The notes below the pieces were generated by a model. It was not told the DNA's origin. It searched no databases and was given only the letters and a program-made list of their open reading frames with translations. Shown one piece after another: positions 44,261-53,234 of a DNA stretch of 64,000 bases. The stretch comes from Actinomycetota bacterium (GTDB lineage: Bacteria; Actinomycetota; Acidimicrobiia; Acidimicrobiales; Ilumatobacteraceae), in the NCBI GenBank assembly GCA_016213665.1, contig JACQZX010000125.1:1-64000 (forward strand), in the 5' to 3' direction. Numbering within the stretch: position 1 is the stretch's first letter; each line of letters opens with the position of its first letter. Both the position numbers and the translations under genes were made by a program.

Positions 44261-46161
44261 TAACGCCGGGCCTGCAGGTCATGACAGATAGGTGTCCCGG
44301 CGTCGCCGGCTTCGGTGACGACCAACGTGTTGCCGATGGTGGCTCCGCCCAGCGCGGGTGCCGCGAAGGCGAACAGGGCGAGGCGATCGTCGATGCTGAT
44401 CAAGAGTCGACCGGTGACCGGATCGGATTCGATGTCGATCGCGACCCGGCTGGTGCCGATGGCGACGGCGGCACCAGCGATGGGGTCGCCGGCCACGGGC
44501 CGATAACTGGCAAGCGCCGTGCCTTGCAGGAACTCGATGGAGATATCGCCCTCAGTGGTATTGATGGAAATCGTGTCGCCCGCCGCGTCGGCGGTGCCGC
44601 TGAGGCGACGGAGACCATCGGCCAGCTCGAGCGCGACCCAGGCACCCTGTTCGGCGATGTAGAGGCCGAGACAATCGCCGTCGATGGCGACGACTCCGTC
44701 TCGCGGTGGCGGCGCGCCGGCGACCAGGTCGATCACCGCCGGCGGAGGTCCACCAAACACGGCATCGTCGATCGCATATCGCATCTCGGTGAAGCCGGGT
44801 TCCTTCAGATTCTGGATCCAGGTGGCCAGCGCGACGTTGACCCATAGACCCCACACCACGAGGAGCGCAACCAGTCGGCTCCCGGTGCGAGCCGAGACCT
44901 GGTGGGGGCGGGCAATGACGGCCACGGCCGCGGCCGCAGGCACGATCAGCGCCGGCAGCATGTCGGTGAGGTAGCGGTTGGCGACGAAACCGATCAGGAA
45001 GCTGGGCAGCGCCGCGACGAAAGCGGCGACGGTCAACGCGAGCAACGGCAGGCAGCGACGCCGGATGATGACGACGATGCCGGCCACGGCCAGCAAGAAG
45101 AGCAGCGTCGCCGAAACGGTGAGCGACGAGGCGGGCGTGTTGCTCTCCAACGGGTATGAGCCATACTCGGTTGCCCGTGGGCCGAACCGGATGAAGGGCA
45201 CCAGGCGTTCAAGGCGAATCGCATCGGGTCGCAAGTACTGCACCACCGTCGTCGGAAGAAAGCGTGGGCTGAGGAAGCTGCCGTCGTTGCCCGCGAACCA
45301 CGCTGCTCGTTGCGGGTTTTGCAGGCTCATCAGCTGGCGGTCCGCCGGCAAGTCGAAAAGGGTGCCGAACTTGGCGAGGTTGACGGCGATGCTGGCCAAT
45401 AGGGCGCCGCCGGCGCCGATCAGAGAACCGATGGCGATGCGTCGGTGAGAACGCCACAGCAGCCCACCGACGAACGCGACGGCTGCGACGGCGCCAAGAC
45501 CCACGCTCGCGCGAGTGAGCACCGTCGACAACGCGAGGGCGGCGGCGACAGCAAGTGTGCGGCGGCATGGCGCTTCCCACAAGCCGAGCAAGGCAACAGC
45601 CGTTCCCAGGAAAAGCGCCAACGCCCACATCTCGGTTTCGTCATAGACGCTGTTCCAACCGGCAAGACTGAGAGCGGGAGACACCGCGACGGCTGCGACG
45701 AGTGTGGCATAGCGTCGCGGTGAGCCGCCCCCGAGAATCGCGCCGACCCGTCGCGCGATGTGAAATGTGAGTGTGCACGCGACAAAGAACGCCAGCACGA
45801 TCGAAATGCGTGACAGCCGCCCATCGGCCCAATGACCGAACACCGCGAACGGAAGTCGCGCGATTGCCAATAGCGGGCCGTAATACAAATACGTCTTGCC
45901 GTCGATGAGAAAGCCCTCGGCGGCGGCAACGTCGGGAGGAACGTCGAGACGCCCGTCGAGAAATGCATGGGCTTGCGCATCGTAGAAGTCGGTGCTGAAG
46001 CCGCCACGCTCGAACAAGTCCCACGGCCGCCAGCGGCAGAGAATCAGTGCGACGGCAATGGTCGCAGCAAGGGTGAGACGTCGTGAGAGACGCGACGCGG
46101 GTGTGCGATGGGCAGCCCACAATCGCTGTAGCGCCTGCTTCATCCCAGAACAGCCCGTCAT
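44260..46161 (-). CDS. GT-C-like membrane protein with C-terminal soluble domain
   Basis: 633 residues, about eleven membrane helices and a C-terminal beta-rich domain of about 150 residues (rich in Ile, Thr, Gly, Asp). The first outer loop has STDFYDAQAHAFLDGRLDVPP and, a little further, TYLYYGPLLAIARLP, a pattern like GT-C enzymes of surface-polysaccharide loci. The start ATG overlaps the acyltransferase stop (ATGA). Family level annotation only; the sugar transferred is unknown. Confidence 0.82.
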   Translation of the reverse strand: MTGCSGMKQALQRLWAAHRTPASRLSRRLTLAATIAVALILCRWRPWDLFERGGFSTDFYDAQAHAFLDGRLDVPPDVAAAEGFLIDGKTYLYYGPLLAIARLPFAVFGHWADGRLSRISIVLAFFVACTLTFHIARRVGAILGGGSPRRYATLVAAVAVSPALSLAGWNSVYDETEMWALALFLGTAVALLGLWEAPCRRTLAVAAALALSTVLTRASVGLGAVAAVAFVGGLLWRSHRRIAIGSLIGAGGALLASIAVNLAKFGTLFDLPADRQLMSLQNPQRAAWFAGNDGSFLSPRFLPTTVVQYLRPDAIRLERLVPFIRFGPRATEYGSYPLESNTPASSLTVSATLLFLLAVAGIVVIIRRRCLPLLALTVAAFVAALPSFLIGFVANRYLTDMLPALIVPAAAAVAVIARPHQVSARTGSRLVALLVVWGLWVNVALATWIQNLKEPGFTEMRYAIDDAVFGGPPPAVIDLVAGAPPPRDGVVAIDGDCLGLYIAEQGAWVALELADGLRRLSGTADAAGDTISINTTEGDISIEFLQGTALASYRPVAGDPIAGAAVAIGTSRVAIDIESDPVTGRLLISIDDRLALFAFAAPALGGATIGNTLVVTEAGDAGTPICHDLQARR

Positions 46162-47309
46162 AGCACGACGAGGCTCAGTACCGTCAGCAGGACGCCCGCC
46201 AGACCACCAACGAGAAGCGTCGCGACCGGCGTGGCACGCATTCGGCGAATCGGTCGCTCAACGAATCGGTGAAGCACGATGGCGGTCGCAACCGAGACGG
46301 TGACGATGATCGCTGCGAACGGCACGCCGTCGAGGCCGGCGCGACCAGACGTGAGCACCGACATCACCGGCCAATGGACAAGGTAAAGCGAATAGCTGAT
46401 GGTGCCCAGCGAGCGCAAGGGCGCCCACGACAGGATTGCCGCCAGGTGGCCGTGTTGCAGCAGGCCCGCAATCGTCAACGCGCTCACCGCTGCTACCAGC
46501 GTGTACCCGCCACGTAGCAACCACGGCGGTGAATAATCGGCGAATGCGAATAGCGCGAGCAACACGACAAGTCCAACCGCAGCCGCGATGTCGCCGCCGA
46601 TACGCCCGACCAGTTGACGTGGTTGCTGCCCCTGTCGATGCCATACGGCCAGCACCACCCCGGTGAACAGCTCCGGCATCCGCAACACGGTGTGAAACTC
46701 CAAGGCCGGTTGCCAGTCGGTCGTCAAGTTCGACAGTGCCAAGGGCACGACAATGCCCACCCCGGCGACAATCAAGAGCACGCGTTGTGGCCGCTCGCAC
46801 CGCGCCGCCAGCGCCAGCAGCAGTGCGAGTACAAGGTAGAACTGCTCTTCGACCGCCAGCGACCATGTCGGTCCGAGCGGCCCCACAATCGTCTGGAGCA
46901 ACCGTTGCTGCCCGCTGACGATGACGTGCCAGTTCGTGAAACTCCATGTGGCCGCCAGTGCGTCCGATGCCCGAATGGCGAGCGTGTCGAAGGTGCTGAG
47001 GGTGACGACTGCGAGAACGACCACGAGCGACGCCGGCCACAAGCGACGGATACGGCGCGCCCAGAACGACATCAGGTCGATGGTCTCCGACGATGAGATC
47101 TCGCGCAGCAGTAACGAGGCGATCAGGAACCCGCTGAGCGTGAAGAACACGGAGACGCCGATGAAACCGCCGCGCACCCAACCGTTGAGGTCGGATACGG
47201 CGCAGGCGTGATAGACGACTACAGCAGCGATGCACACTCCGCGCATGCCATCGAGGGACGGTTCGTAGGCCCCGAGCGCGCTGCTGGCGGCGGCAGTGGA
47301 TGGAATCAT
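46158..47309 (-). CDS. Membrane acyltransferase (acyltransferase_3/OafA family)
   Basis: 383 residues. YEPSLDGMRGVCIAAVVVYHA near the start carries the RG and catalytic His of the family, GVSVFFTLSGFLIASLL follows, and SFWARRIRRLWPA and WSLAVEEQFYL are diagnostic. About ten helices. Such proteins O-acetylate (or O-acylate) sugars of surface glycans. ATG 47309 overlaps the upstream fusion gene (ATGA). There is no SGNH domain, unlike the acyltransferase at 51236. Confidence 0.9.
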   Translation of the reverse strand: MIPSTAAASSALGAYEPSLDGMRGVCIAAVVVYHACAVSDLNGWVRGGFIGVSVFFTLSGFLIASLLLREISSSETIDLMSFWARRIRRLWPASLVVVLAVVTLSTFDTLAIRASDALAATWSFTNWHVIVSGQQRLLQTIVGPLGPTWSLAVEEQFYLVLALLLALAARCERPQRVLLIVAGVGIVVPLALSNLTTDWQPALEFHTVLRMPELFTGVVLAVWHRQGQQPRQLVGRIGGDIAAAVGLVVLLALFAFADYSPPWLLRGGYTLVAAVSALTIAGLLQHGHLAAILSWAPLRSLGTISYSLYLVHWPVMSVLTSGRAGLDGVPFAAIIVTVSVATAIVLHRFVERPIRRMRATPVATLLVGGLAGVLLTVLSLVVL

Positions 47310-48745
47310 CCGGGTCGCAACGCGCCGGCGCGCCACGGGCTGAACTCGTAGACGAACTGGTAGGCGAACATCGTTGGCCACCACCGGACGAGCAGCCGGT
47401 CGACTCTGCCGACGGTGCCGGTAACGAGCCGCGAGTCGCCCAAACCCAGAGCATCGAGCGGTAACCCGGTGTGGCGGTGAGCCACTCGTTCGAGTCCTGC
47501 CTCTTCGGTAACACGTAGGAAGCGTCGGCGGGTGAAGAAGCGAAGGTGGGTCGCATCGAGCACACCGCGCTGGTCATAGTCGAAGCGGCCGGTGGCGATC
47601 CGGAAGCGGGGATACCAGTGGCTGATGTTGGGCACGCTGACGATGATGCTTCCTTGTGGTCGCACTCTCGCGGCCATGTCGGTGAGTATGCGCGACGGAT
47701 CAACGAGGTGCTCGATGATGTCGGCGGCGAGTACGAGATCGAAGTCGCCGCCAACCTCGTCGGGGAGGCCGTCGGCCAGATCGGAGACGATGAATCGGCT
47801 CATGCGCGCCGCAACCCCATCGCCCTCGGCGACGTCGACCCCGACCACGGTGTGTCCTGCGTCGGTGAGTGCGTTGGCAAGCCATCCCGGCCCACAACCG
47901 ACATCGAGGATGCGCATCGGCTTGCGGCCGTGCACCATCTGCAGAATCCGACCATGAGAACTGTATGGAGACGGCTTGAACCCATAAGGCTCAGCCACCC
48001 GCCCAAGTCTGCCGCTACCGAAGCCTGAGCGGCCAAGCCTGTAACGGAGGGTGTCGACGATGACATCCTTCGCGTACTGCAAGCCGTTGACCCGGCAGAT
48101 TTCGTCGCCGTAGTAGGTGGGGATCGGCACCTCATCAATTCTCATTCCCGCGTCGGCCAATTGCAGGATGATCTCGGTGTCGAAGTCGAAGCCGTCGGAG
48201 TTGCCGACGAAAGGAAGTTGCGCCAGTGCACTGACCCGATACGCCCGATAACCGGAGTGCCATTCGCTGAGGGTGAGGCCTGTGAGGAAGTTCTGCGCGG
48301 CTGTGAGTACGCGGTTACCCGCGTACTTGTACATCGGCATGCCGCCTTGGCGGGCGTGGCCGCGCTGCAGCATCCGCGATCCGAAGACGGCGTCGGCTGC
48401 ACCATTGACGATCGGTTCGATGAGTTCGCCCATGATCTCCGGCGCGTACTGGCCGTCGCCATGAAGGAGCACGACGACATCCCAGCCGTGGTTGATCGCG
48501 TACGCGTACCCTGCTTTCTGGTTCCCGCCGTACCCGAGGTTCTTCGGGTGACGTACGACGGTGAGATGGAAGCGGGAGTTATCGTCCTCGTAGTCGCGAG
48601 CGACGCTGGTGGTGTCGTCGGTGGAGTGGTCGTCGTGCACCAGCACCTCAGCGAGGTGCAGCTGGGTTGCATCGGGAATGCGGTCGAGCACGCGGCGCAA
48701 CGTTGTCTCAGCGTTGTAGGCCACCACCAGCACACCAACTTTCAC
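47306..48745 (-). CDS. GT2 glycosyltransferase fused to a SAM-dependent methyltransferase
   Basis: 479 residues. Residues 1 to about 240 are a GT2 domain: VLVVAYNAETTLRRVLDRIP, VHDDHSTDDT and LLHGDGQYAPE, with the SEWHSGYRAYR region. Residues 270-440 are a class I methyltransferase: ILDVGCGPGWLANALTDAG (279-297) and VLAADIIEHLVDPSRILTDM. The two domains are joined in one frame with no break. GTG 48745 has GGGGG upstream. The long frame before it is not real, because it lacks the conserved start. First gene of the six-gene minus operon. A single protein could add and methylate one sugar on a lipid. Confidence 0.9.
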   Translation of the reverse strand: MKVGVLVVAYNAETTLRRVLDRIPDATQLHLAEVLVHDDHSTDDTTSVARDYEDDNSRFHLTVVRHPKNLGYGGNQKAGYAYAINHGWDVVVLLHGDGQYAPEIMGELIEPIVNGAADAVFGSRMLQRGHARQGGMPMYKYAGNRVLTAAQNFLTGLTLSEWHSGYRAYRVSALAQLPFVGNSDGFDFDTEIILQLADAGMRIDEVPIPTYYGDEICRVNGLQYAKDVIVDTLRYRLGRSGFGSGRLGRVAEPYGFKPSPYSSHGRILQMVHGRKPMRILDVGCGPGWLANALTDAGHTVVGVDVAEGDGVAARMSRFIVSDLADGLPDEVGGDFDLVLAADIIEHLVDPSRILTDMAARVRPQGSIIVSVPNISHWYPRFRIATGRFDYDQRGVLDATHLRFFTRRRFLRVTEEAGLERVAHRHTGLPLDALGLGDSRLVTGTVGRVDRLLVRWWPTMFAYQFVYEFSPWRAGALRPG

Positions 48746-48805
48746 CACGCCACCCCCTCGGTGTTCACGAAAGGCTAGCAATGCCGGGCCGCCGCCCGGC
48801 TCGGC

Positions 48806-48811
48806 TATCTT
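48806..48811 (+). promoter_or_regulatory. Candidate -10 box TATCTT of a leaderless promoter
   Basis: TATCTT followed by 7 nt and ATG 48819, no ribosome-binding site. It lies in the 73-bp divergent space between the two large glycan operons. Confidence 0.45.
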
Positions 48812-48818
48812 GCCCGGC

Positions 48819-49985
48819 ATGACCCGGCGCGCCGACTCCATCGCGTCGCGGAGCGTGAACGTTCGCTACGTCATCGGGATCGACCATCTCCGTGGTGTTG
48901 CCGCACTGCTGATGGTCGCCTACCACGGCATGCAGGTGCTCAGGATTTCCAGCCCGGGCGGTGGGGCGCTCTATCCCGCCACGAATGATCCAATTTCCGC
49001 ACTCATCGTCGAGGGGCACACCGCGGTCGCTCTTTTCATGGTCCTCAGTGGTTTCATTCTCACCTACGGTGCCGATCGCGGGGGCCTCAGATACGGCGCT
49101 TTCATGAAGAACCGCGTGCTACGCGTACTCCCGATGTATGTGTTGGTGCTGTTCGTCGGGATTTACGCTTTGCCAGGCGAGTACACGTTCAGCGGTTTCA
49201 CGCAGTTCTTCACGTTGCAGGCTGTCCCGCCGTTGGCAACAGCCAATCTGGGCGCCTGGTCGGCGGTGTTGTGGACGATCAGCGTCGAGTTCAGTTTCTA
49301 CCTGCTCTTCCCGTTCCTGCTCCGCTTCCTGCAGCGCTATGGCGTTCGATATCTGTTGGGCGTGCTGTTGCTCACCAACACGCTTCGTTTGTTGGCCGCC
49401 GCGACTGAACGGACGACCGTTCGGGATGTGAGCTACTGGACCATCGTCGGTCGCATCGATCAGTTCGTAATCGGCATGCTGGGGGCGTGGCTGCTGCAGC
49501 GTGGCGTCGTGCGGCTCGCACGTTGGCAGAGCGCCGTGTTGGCAGGGGCCGGCGTGGTGGCCGTCTGCTGTGCGCTGTGGTGGTTCAACCGCCACGGCAG
49601 CTTTGCCGGCAACGGGCTCTGGAAGGCGCAGTGGCCACTGATCGAGGCGGTGCTGTGGGGAACGGTCGTGGTGGGCTACGTCGGGTGGTCGCGTGAGTGG
49701 TCCGGCCGCCTGGCGCGGGGACTGACGTGGCCCGGCGTCGTCAGCTACTCGGTGTATCTGCTGCACTTCCCGATTGTCAGCGCGATGGAGGCCCGCCATT
49801 GGCAGCTCGTCGACAACGCCGTGGCCAATGCAGCGTTGCTCACCGCCGTTGTAATGCTTCCGGTCACCCTGCTGCTGGCGACGGTGTCGTATCTCGTTGT
49901 CGAGCGCCCGTTCATGGAGATGCGGGTGCGTTACCTCGATTCGAGCCCGACGACCAGTGGCCCGACGATGGCCTCACACGCCTGA
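48819..49985 (+). CDS. Membrane acyltransferase (acyltransferase_3 family)
   Basis: 388 residues. IGIDHLRGVAALLMVAYHGM has the LRG-x-AA and His motif, VALFMVLSGFIL follows, WTISVEFSFYLLFP is the later conserved block, and about ten helices are present. It is a second, only distantly similar acyltransferase in the cluster and probably acylates a different position. The ATG 48819 is chosen over TTG 48810 because of the leaderless -10 box. It leads the plus operon of three genes. Confidence 0.88.
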   Translation: MTRRADSIASRSVNVRYVIGIDHLRGVAALLMVAYHGMQVLRISSPGGGALYPATNDPISALIVEGHTAVALFMVLSGFILTYGADRGGLRYGAFMKNRVLRVLPMYVLVLFVGIYALPGEYTFSGFTQFFTLQAVPPLATANLGAWSAVLWTISVEFSFYLLFPFLLRFLQRYGVRYLLGVLLLTNTLRLLAAATERTTVRDVSYWTIVGRIDQFVIGMLGAWLLQRGVVRLARWQSAVLAGAGVVAVCCALWWFNRHGSFAGNGLWKAQWPLIEAVLWGTVVVGYVGWSREWSGRLARGLTWPGVVSYSVYLLHFPIVSAMEARHWQLVDNAVANAALLTAVVMLPVTLLLATVSYLVVERPFMEMRVRYLDSSPTTSGPTMASHA

Positions 49986-49994
49986 CGTGAAGCC

Positions 49995-51239
49995 GTGACG
50001 GAACCTTCACGCGCCGACCGCGCGCTGCTGGGTGTGTTGCTGCTGGCGGCGGCGATCCGCGTCACGTACTGGCTGTCGAAGTGGAATCAAGCGTTGCTGC
50101 TCAACGACTCGTTGTACTACAGCATTCAAGCCAGGCAGTTGGCGCACGGACAGTTCTTCCGAGAGCTGTTCGTCGATCAGCCGGGCGCCGAGCACGGCCC
50201 GCTCAGTTCCACGCTGATGGCACCGTTGAGCTGGGGCGCCGACATTGTGCGTTGGCAACGGCTGGTCACAGTCGCTTCCGGAATTGCGTTGGTATGGATG
50301 ATCGGGCGACTCGGTAACCGACTGGGTGGTCGCCAGGTGGGCTTGCTGGCGGCGGGTATCGCGGCCGTGTACCCGAATCTGTGGCTGAGCGACGGATTGG
50401 TGATGTCGGAAAGTGTGAGCATGTTGTCGCTTTCCGCCGTGCTCTGGTTCGCGCTCGATGCCTCCGAACGCGAGGGTCGACGCCCATTGGTGGCATTGGG
50501 TATCGCACTCGGTTTGGCGACGCTCGCTCGCAGCGAATTGCTGTTGCTGGTGCCGCTGGTGCTGTGTTGGCTCGGCAGCTGCCAACGTCGTCGTGGCCGA
50601 CGCGCGTTGGCCACGGTGGCACCCGTGGCTGTGGTTGCCGTGTTGGTCCTGTTGCCTTGGGTCGGGTACAACGTCGCGCGCTTCGAACGCCCGGTACTTC
50701 TCACCACCAACGAAGGTTCCACATGGCTCGGTGCCAATTGCGACGAGAGCTACAACGGCAGCGGAACCGGGGGATGGAACATCTTCTGCGTCATCGAAGA
50801 TCCCGCGATCAGTAGCAACGAGGATCCGAGTGTCCGTTCCGCGCGTCGGCGCTCGCTTGCCTTTGACTATGCGCGCAGTCACGTCGGCGACGTACCGCGT
50901 GTCGTACTCGCCCGCCTCGGTCGCACGTTCGACGTCTACGGTGTGCACGACCTGATCCGAGGCGACATCGGCGAAGAGCGCCCGCGACTTTGGGCCTGGG
51001 CCGGGGTGCCATCGTTCTGGATGCTCGCGTTGGCGGCGCCCTTCGGTGCCCGCCGACTTCCGCGCCGCGAGCGCTGGTTGTTGCTGTTGCCGGTCGTGTT
51101 GGTTCTATTCACCACCGTGCTGTTCTACGGCGGACATCGGATCAGATCGTCCGCCGAGCCCTCGTTGGTTCTGCTTGCCGCGGTGGCTACTGCGCCCTTG
51201 GCCAACGGGTTACTCCAACGCGTTCGGGGCACGCGATGA
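49995..51239 (+). CDS. GT39-like GT-C membrane glycosyltransferase
   Basis: 414 residues with about ten helices. LNDSLYYSIQARQLAHGQFF and EHGPLSSTLMAP in the first outer loop follow the pattern of protein/lipid mannosyltransferase-type (GT39) and ArnT enzymes. A small loop with LGANCDESYNGSGTGGWN lies before the C-terminal helices; its Cys and another nearby (IFCVIED) may form a disulfide outside the membrane. GTG start 9 nt after the acyltransferase stop; overlaps the next gene by ATGA. Confidence 0.83.
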   Translation: MTEPSRADRALLGVLLLAAAIRVTYWLSKWNQALLLNDSLYYSIQARQLAHGQFFRELFVDQPGAEHGPLSSTLMAPLSWGADIVRWQRLVTVASGIALVWMIGRLGNRLGGRQVGLLAAGIAAVYPNLWLSDGLVMSESVSMLSLSAVLWFALDASEREGRRPLVALGIALGLATLARSELLLLVPLVLCWLGSCQRRRGRRALATVAPVAVVAVLVLLPWVGYNVARFERPVLLTTNEGSTWLGANCDESYNGSGTGGWNIFCVIEDPAISSNEDPSVRSARRRSLAFDYARSHVGDVPRVVLARLGRTFDVYGVHDLIRGDIGEERPRLWAWAGVPSFWMLALAAPFGARRLPRRERWLLLLPVVLVLFTTVLFYGGHRIRSSAEPSLVLLAAVATAPLANGLLQRVRGTR

Positions 51240-53221
51240 GCCAGACGAGTCGGTCGAGCGATCTCGGATATCAGCCTGCGCTCGATGGTGTTCGCGCGGT
51301 CTCGGTTGTGATGGTGCTCTTGTTCCACGCTGGTTTCGCCTGGATGGGTGGCGGCTACCTCGGCGTTTCGATCTTCTTCACTCTGTCGGGCTTCTTGATC
51401 ACGACGCTGCTGTTGGTCGAGGCCGAACGCACCGGTGCTGTGTCATTCCGACGCTTCTACAGTCGACGATTGAAGCGCCTGCTGCCCGCAAGTTTGTTGT
51501 GCCTTGTCGGAATCGTCGTTGTCTACTGGTCGGGGGAGTTCCGGCTGGTGCCCGACATGCGCGGTCAGCTGTGGGGTGCGTTGGGGCAGATCTACAACTG
51601 GGTGCGAATCGACGGCTCATCGAGCTACGCAGATCTGTTCGGTAAGGCGCCGGTGTTGGTGTCTCCGCTCGAGCACTACTGGTCGCTGGCGATCGAGGAG
51701 CAGTTCTACGTCGTCTGGCCGTTGACCGCCTGGTTCGTGATCCGCGGTTGTCGGCGCCGTGGCGCCGATGTCGCGCTGGCGCTGCTAATGCTTGCCGGAT
51801 TGTTCGCCGTTGCGTCGCCGCTGATCAGCGCGTTCACGTCACCGAAGTTTGGATATTGGTCAACTCCCACACGTCTTGGCGAGCTGCTGATCGGCGCCTC
51901 CGCCGCCGCGTGGCATCATCGTGGTGGCCGACTGCCATCGTGGTCTCGATGGCTGGCACTGTCGGCGTTGGCGGCGCTGGTGGTGCTCGCGGCTCGCCTT
52001 CCCGTGGGGAGTGGACCGGCCTACACCGGGTGGATGACGCCGATCGCCCTCGTGTCGGCAACGCTGATCCTGTCGCTGCAGGTGCCGGGGGCCACGCGCG
52101 CGTTGCTGTCGCTGCCCCCGGTCGTGTGGATCGGTCGCGTGAGCTATGGCCTCTACCTGTATCACTGGCCCGTGTTCGTGCTGTTGCGCACACACGGCTG
52201 GCAGCTCGATCGACCACCGGGACTGGCGCTGGCGATTGCCGTAACGGTCGCCATCGCGGGTGCATCGTTCTATCTGGTCGAGCAACCGGTCCGCCGAGCG
52301 GTCTGGCCACCGCGTCGCACCTTCGTCGCGGCCACCAGCGGGGCGATCGTGGCCGCAATCGCGATTCTGGTGATGCCTGTCAGCCGCGGGTTCCTGGAAG
52401 CTGACCAACAAACACTTGATCAAGCCGCGATTCAGCCGCTCGACTCGGTCGCCGTGCTCGTGCCCGCGACGAACGCAGCCCCCACGACGGTGGTGACCAC
52501 GACCGTGCCTGCCCTCGAGCCACTCGTGATCGCGTTGCCGGCGCCGCCGAACCGACCGGTTCGAATTCTGCTGGTTGGTGACTCAACTGCCTTCTCGGTT
52601 GGGCAGGGAGTCGCTTCCTGGGCCGTCGACAACAGAGGCTATGCGCAGCTCGACGTCCTGTGGTGCGCCGGGTGCGGTTTCATGCGCGGTGGCACGATTA
52701 CCAATTACGACGGTGCGGAGAAGCGGTCGGCGGTGGTCGTCGGCGACGAGCTTCCGCGGCGCGTGGCCAATCTCGCGCCCGATCTCGTGGTGTTGATGAC
52801 CAGCATCGACGACATCGCAACCCGGCAGTGGACGCAGTCGGAAGGGGCGCTGACGCCCTACGACGCCGCCTTCAGGGAGCGCATGCGGCAGTCGTACAGC
52901 GATCTCACCGGTGAGCTGCTGGCAATGGGTGTGCCGTCGGTGGTCTGGGTGGTCCCACCGGTGCCGCACGGTTACTGGACGACACCGGAGCTGCACGAGG
53001 CGCAACGATATGAAGTGCAACACGAAGTCATCCGCGAGGTCGTCGCCGGCTCGCCTGACGCGGTGTCGCTCGTCGATCTCGACGGGTGGATGACTCGTGC
53101 TGGGCACGTCGCCGATGAGTCGTGGCGACCAGACGGCACCCACTTCTCCGAGGAAGCAGCCCAGCAACTTGCCAATGAATATCTCGGACCGCGGCTGCTG
53201 CTGGCGGCGCTGACGGTGTGA
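51236..53221 (+). CDS. Membrane acyltransferase fused to SGNH hydrolase domain
   Basis: 661 residues. The N-terminal acyltransferase_3 domain (about 1-370: YQPALDGVRAVSVVMVLLFHAG, GVSIFFTLSGFLITTLLL, WSLAIEEQFYVVWPL) is followed by a Pro/Thr-rich linker (about 395-440) and an SGNH esterase-like domain with LLVGDSTAFS (Ser450) and DGTHFS (Asp633 and His). This OafA-type fusion transfers acyl groups to surface sugars outside the cell. The ATG 51236 overlaps the GT gene stop; a longer frame upstream lies in the GT gene. Last gene of the plus operon. Confidence 0.92.
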   Translation: MSQTSRSSDLGYQPALDGVRAVSVVMVLLFHAGFAWMGGGYLGVSIFFTLSGFLITTLLLVEAERTGAVSFRRFYSRRLKRLLPASLLCLVGIVVVYWSGEFRLVPDMRGQLWGALGQIYNWVRIDGSSSYADLFGKAPVLVSPLEHYWSLAIEEQFYVVWPLTAWFVIRGCRRRGADVALALLMLAGLFAVASPLISAFTSPKFGYWSTPTRLGELLIGASAAAWHHRGGRLPSWSRWLALSALAALVVLAARLPVGSGPAYTGWMTPIALVSATLILSLQVPGATRALLSLPPVVWIGRVSYGLYLYHWPVFVLLRTHGWQLDRPPGLALAIAVTVAIAGASFYLVEQPVRRAVWPPRRTFVAATSGAIVAAIAILVMPVSRGFLEADQQTLDQAAIQPLDSVAVLVPATNAAPTTVVTTTVPALEPLVIALPAPPNRPVRILLVGDSTAFSVGQGVASWAVDNRGYAQLDVLWCAGCGFMRGGTITNYDGAEKRSAVVVGDELPRRVANLAPDLVVLMTSIDDIATRQWTQSEGALTPYDAAFRERMRQSYSDLTGELLAMGVPSVVWVVPPVPHGYWTTPELHEAQRYEVQHEVIREVVAGSPDAVSLVDLDGWMTRAGHVADESWRPDGTHFSEEAAQQLANEYLGPRLLLAALTV

Positions 53222-53234
53222 GCAACGTCCGGCG

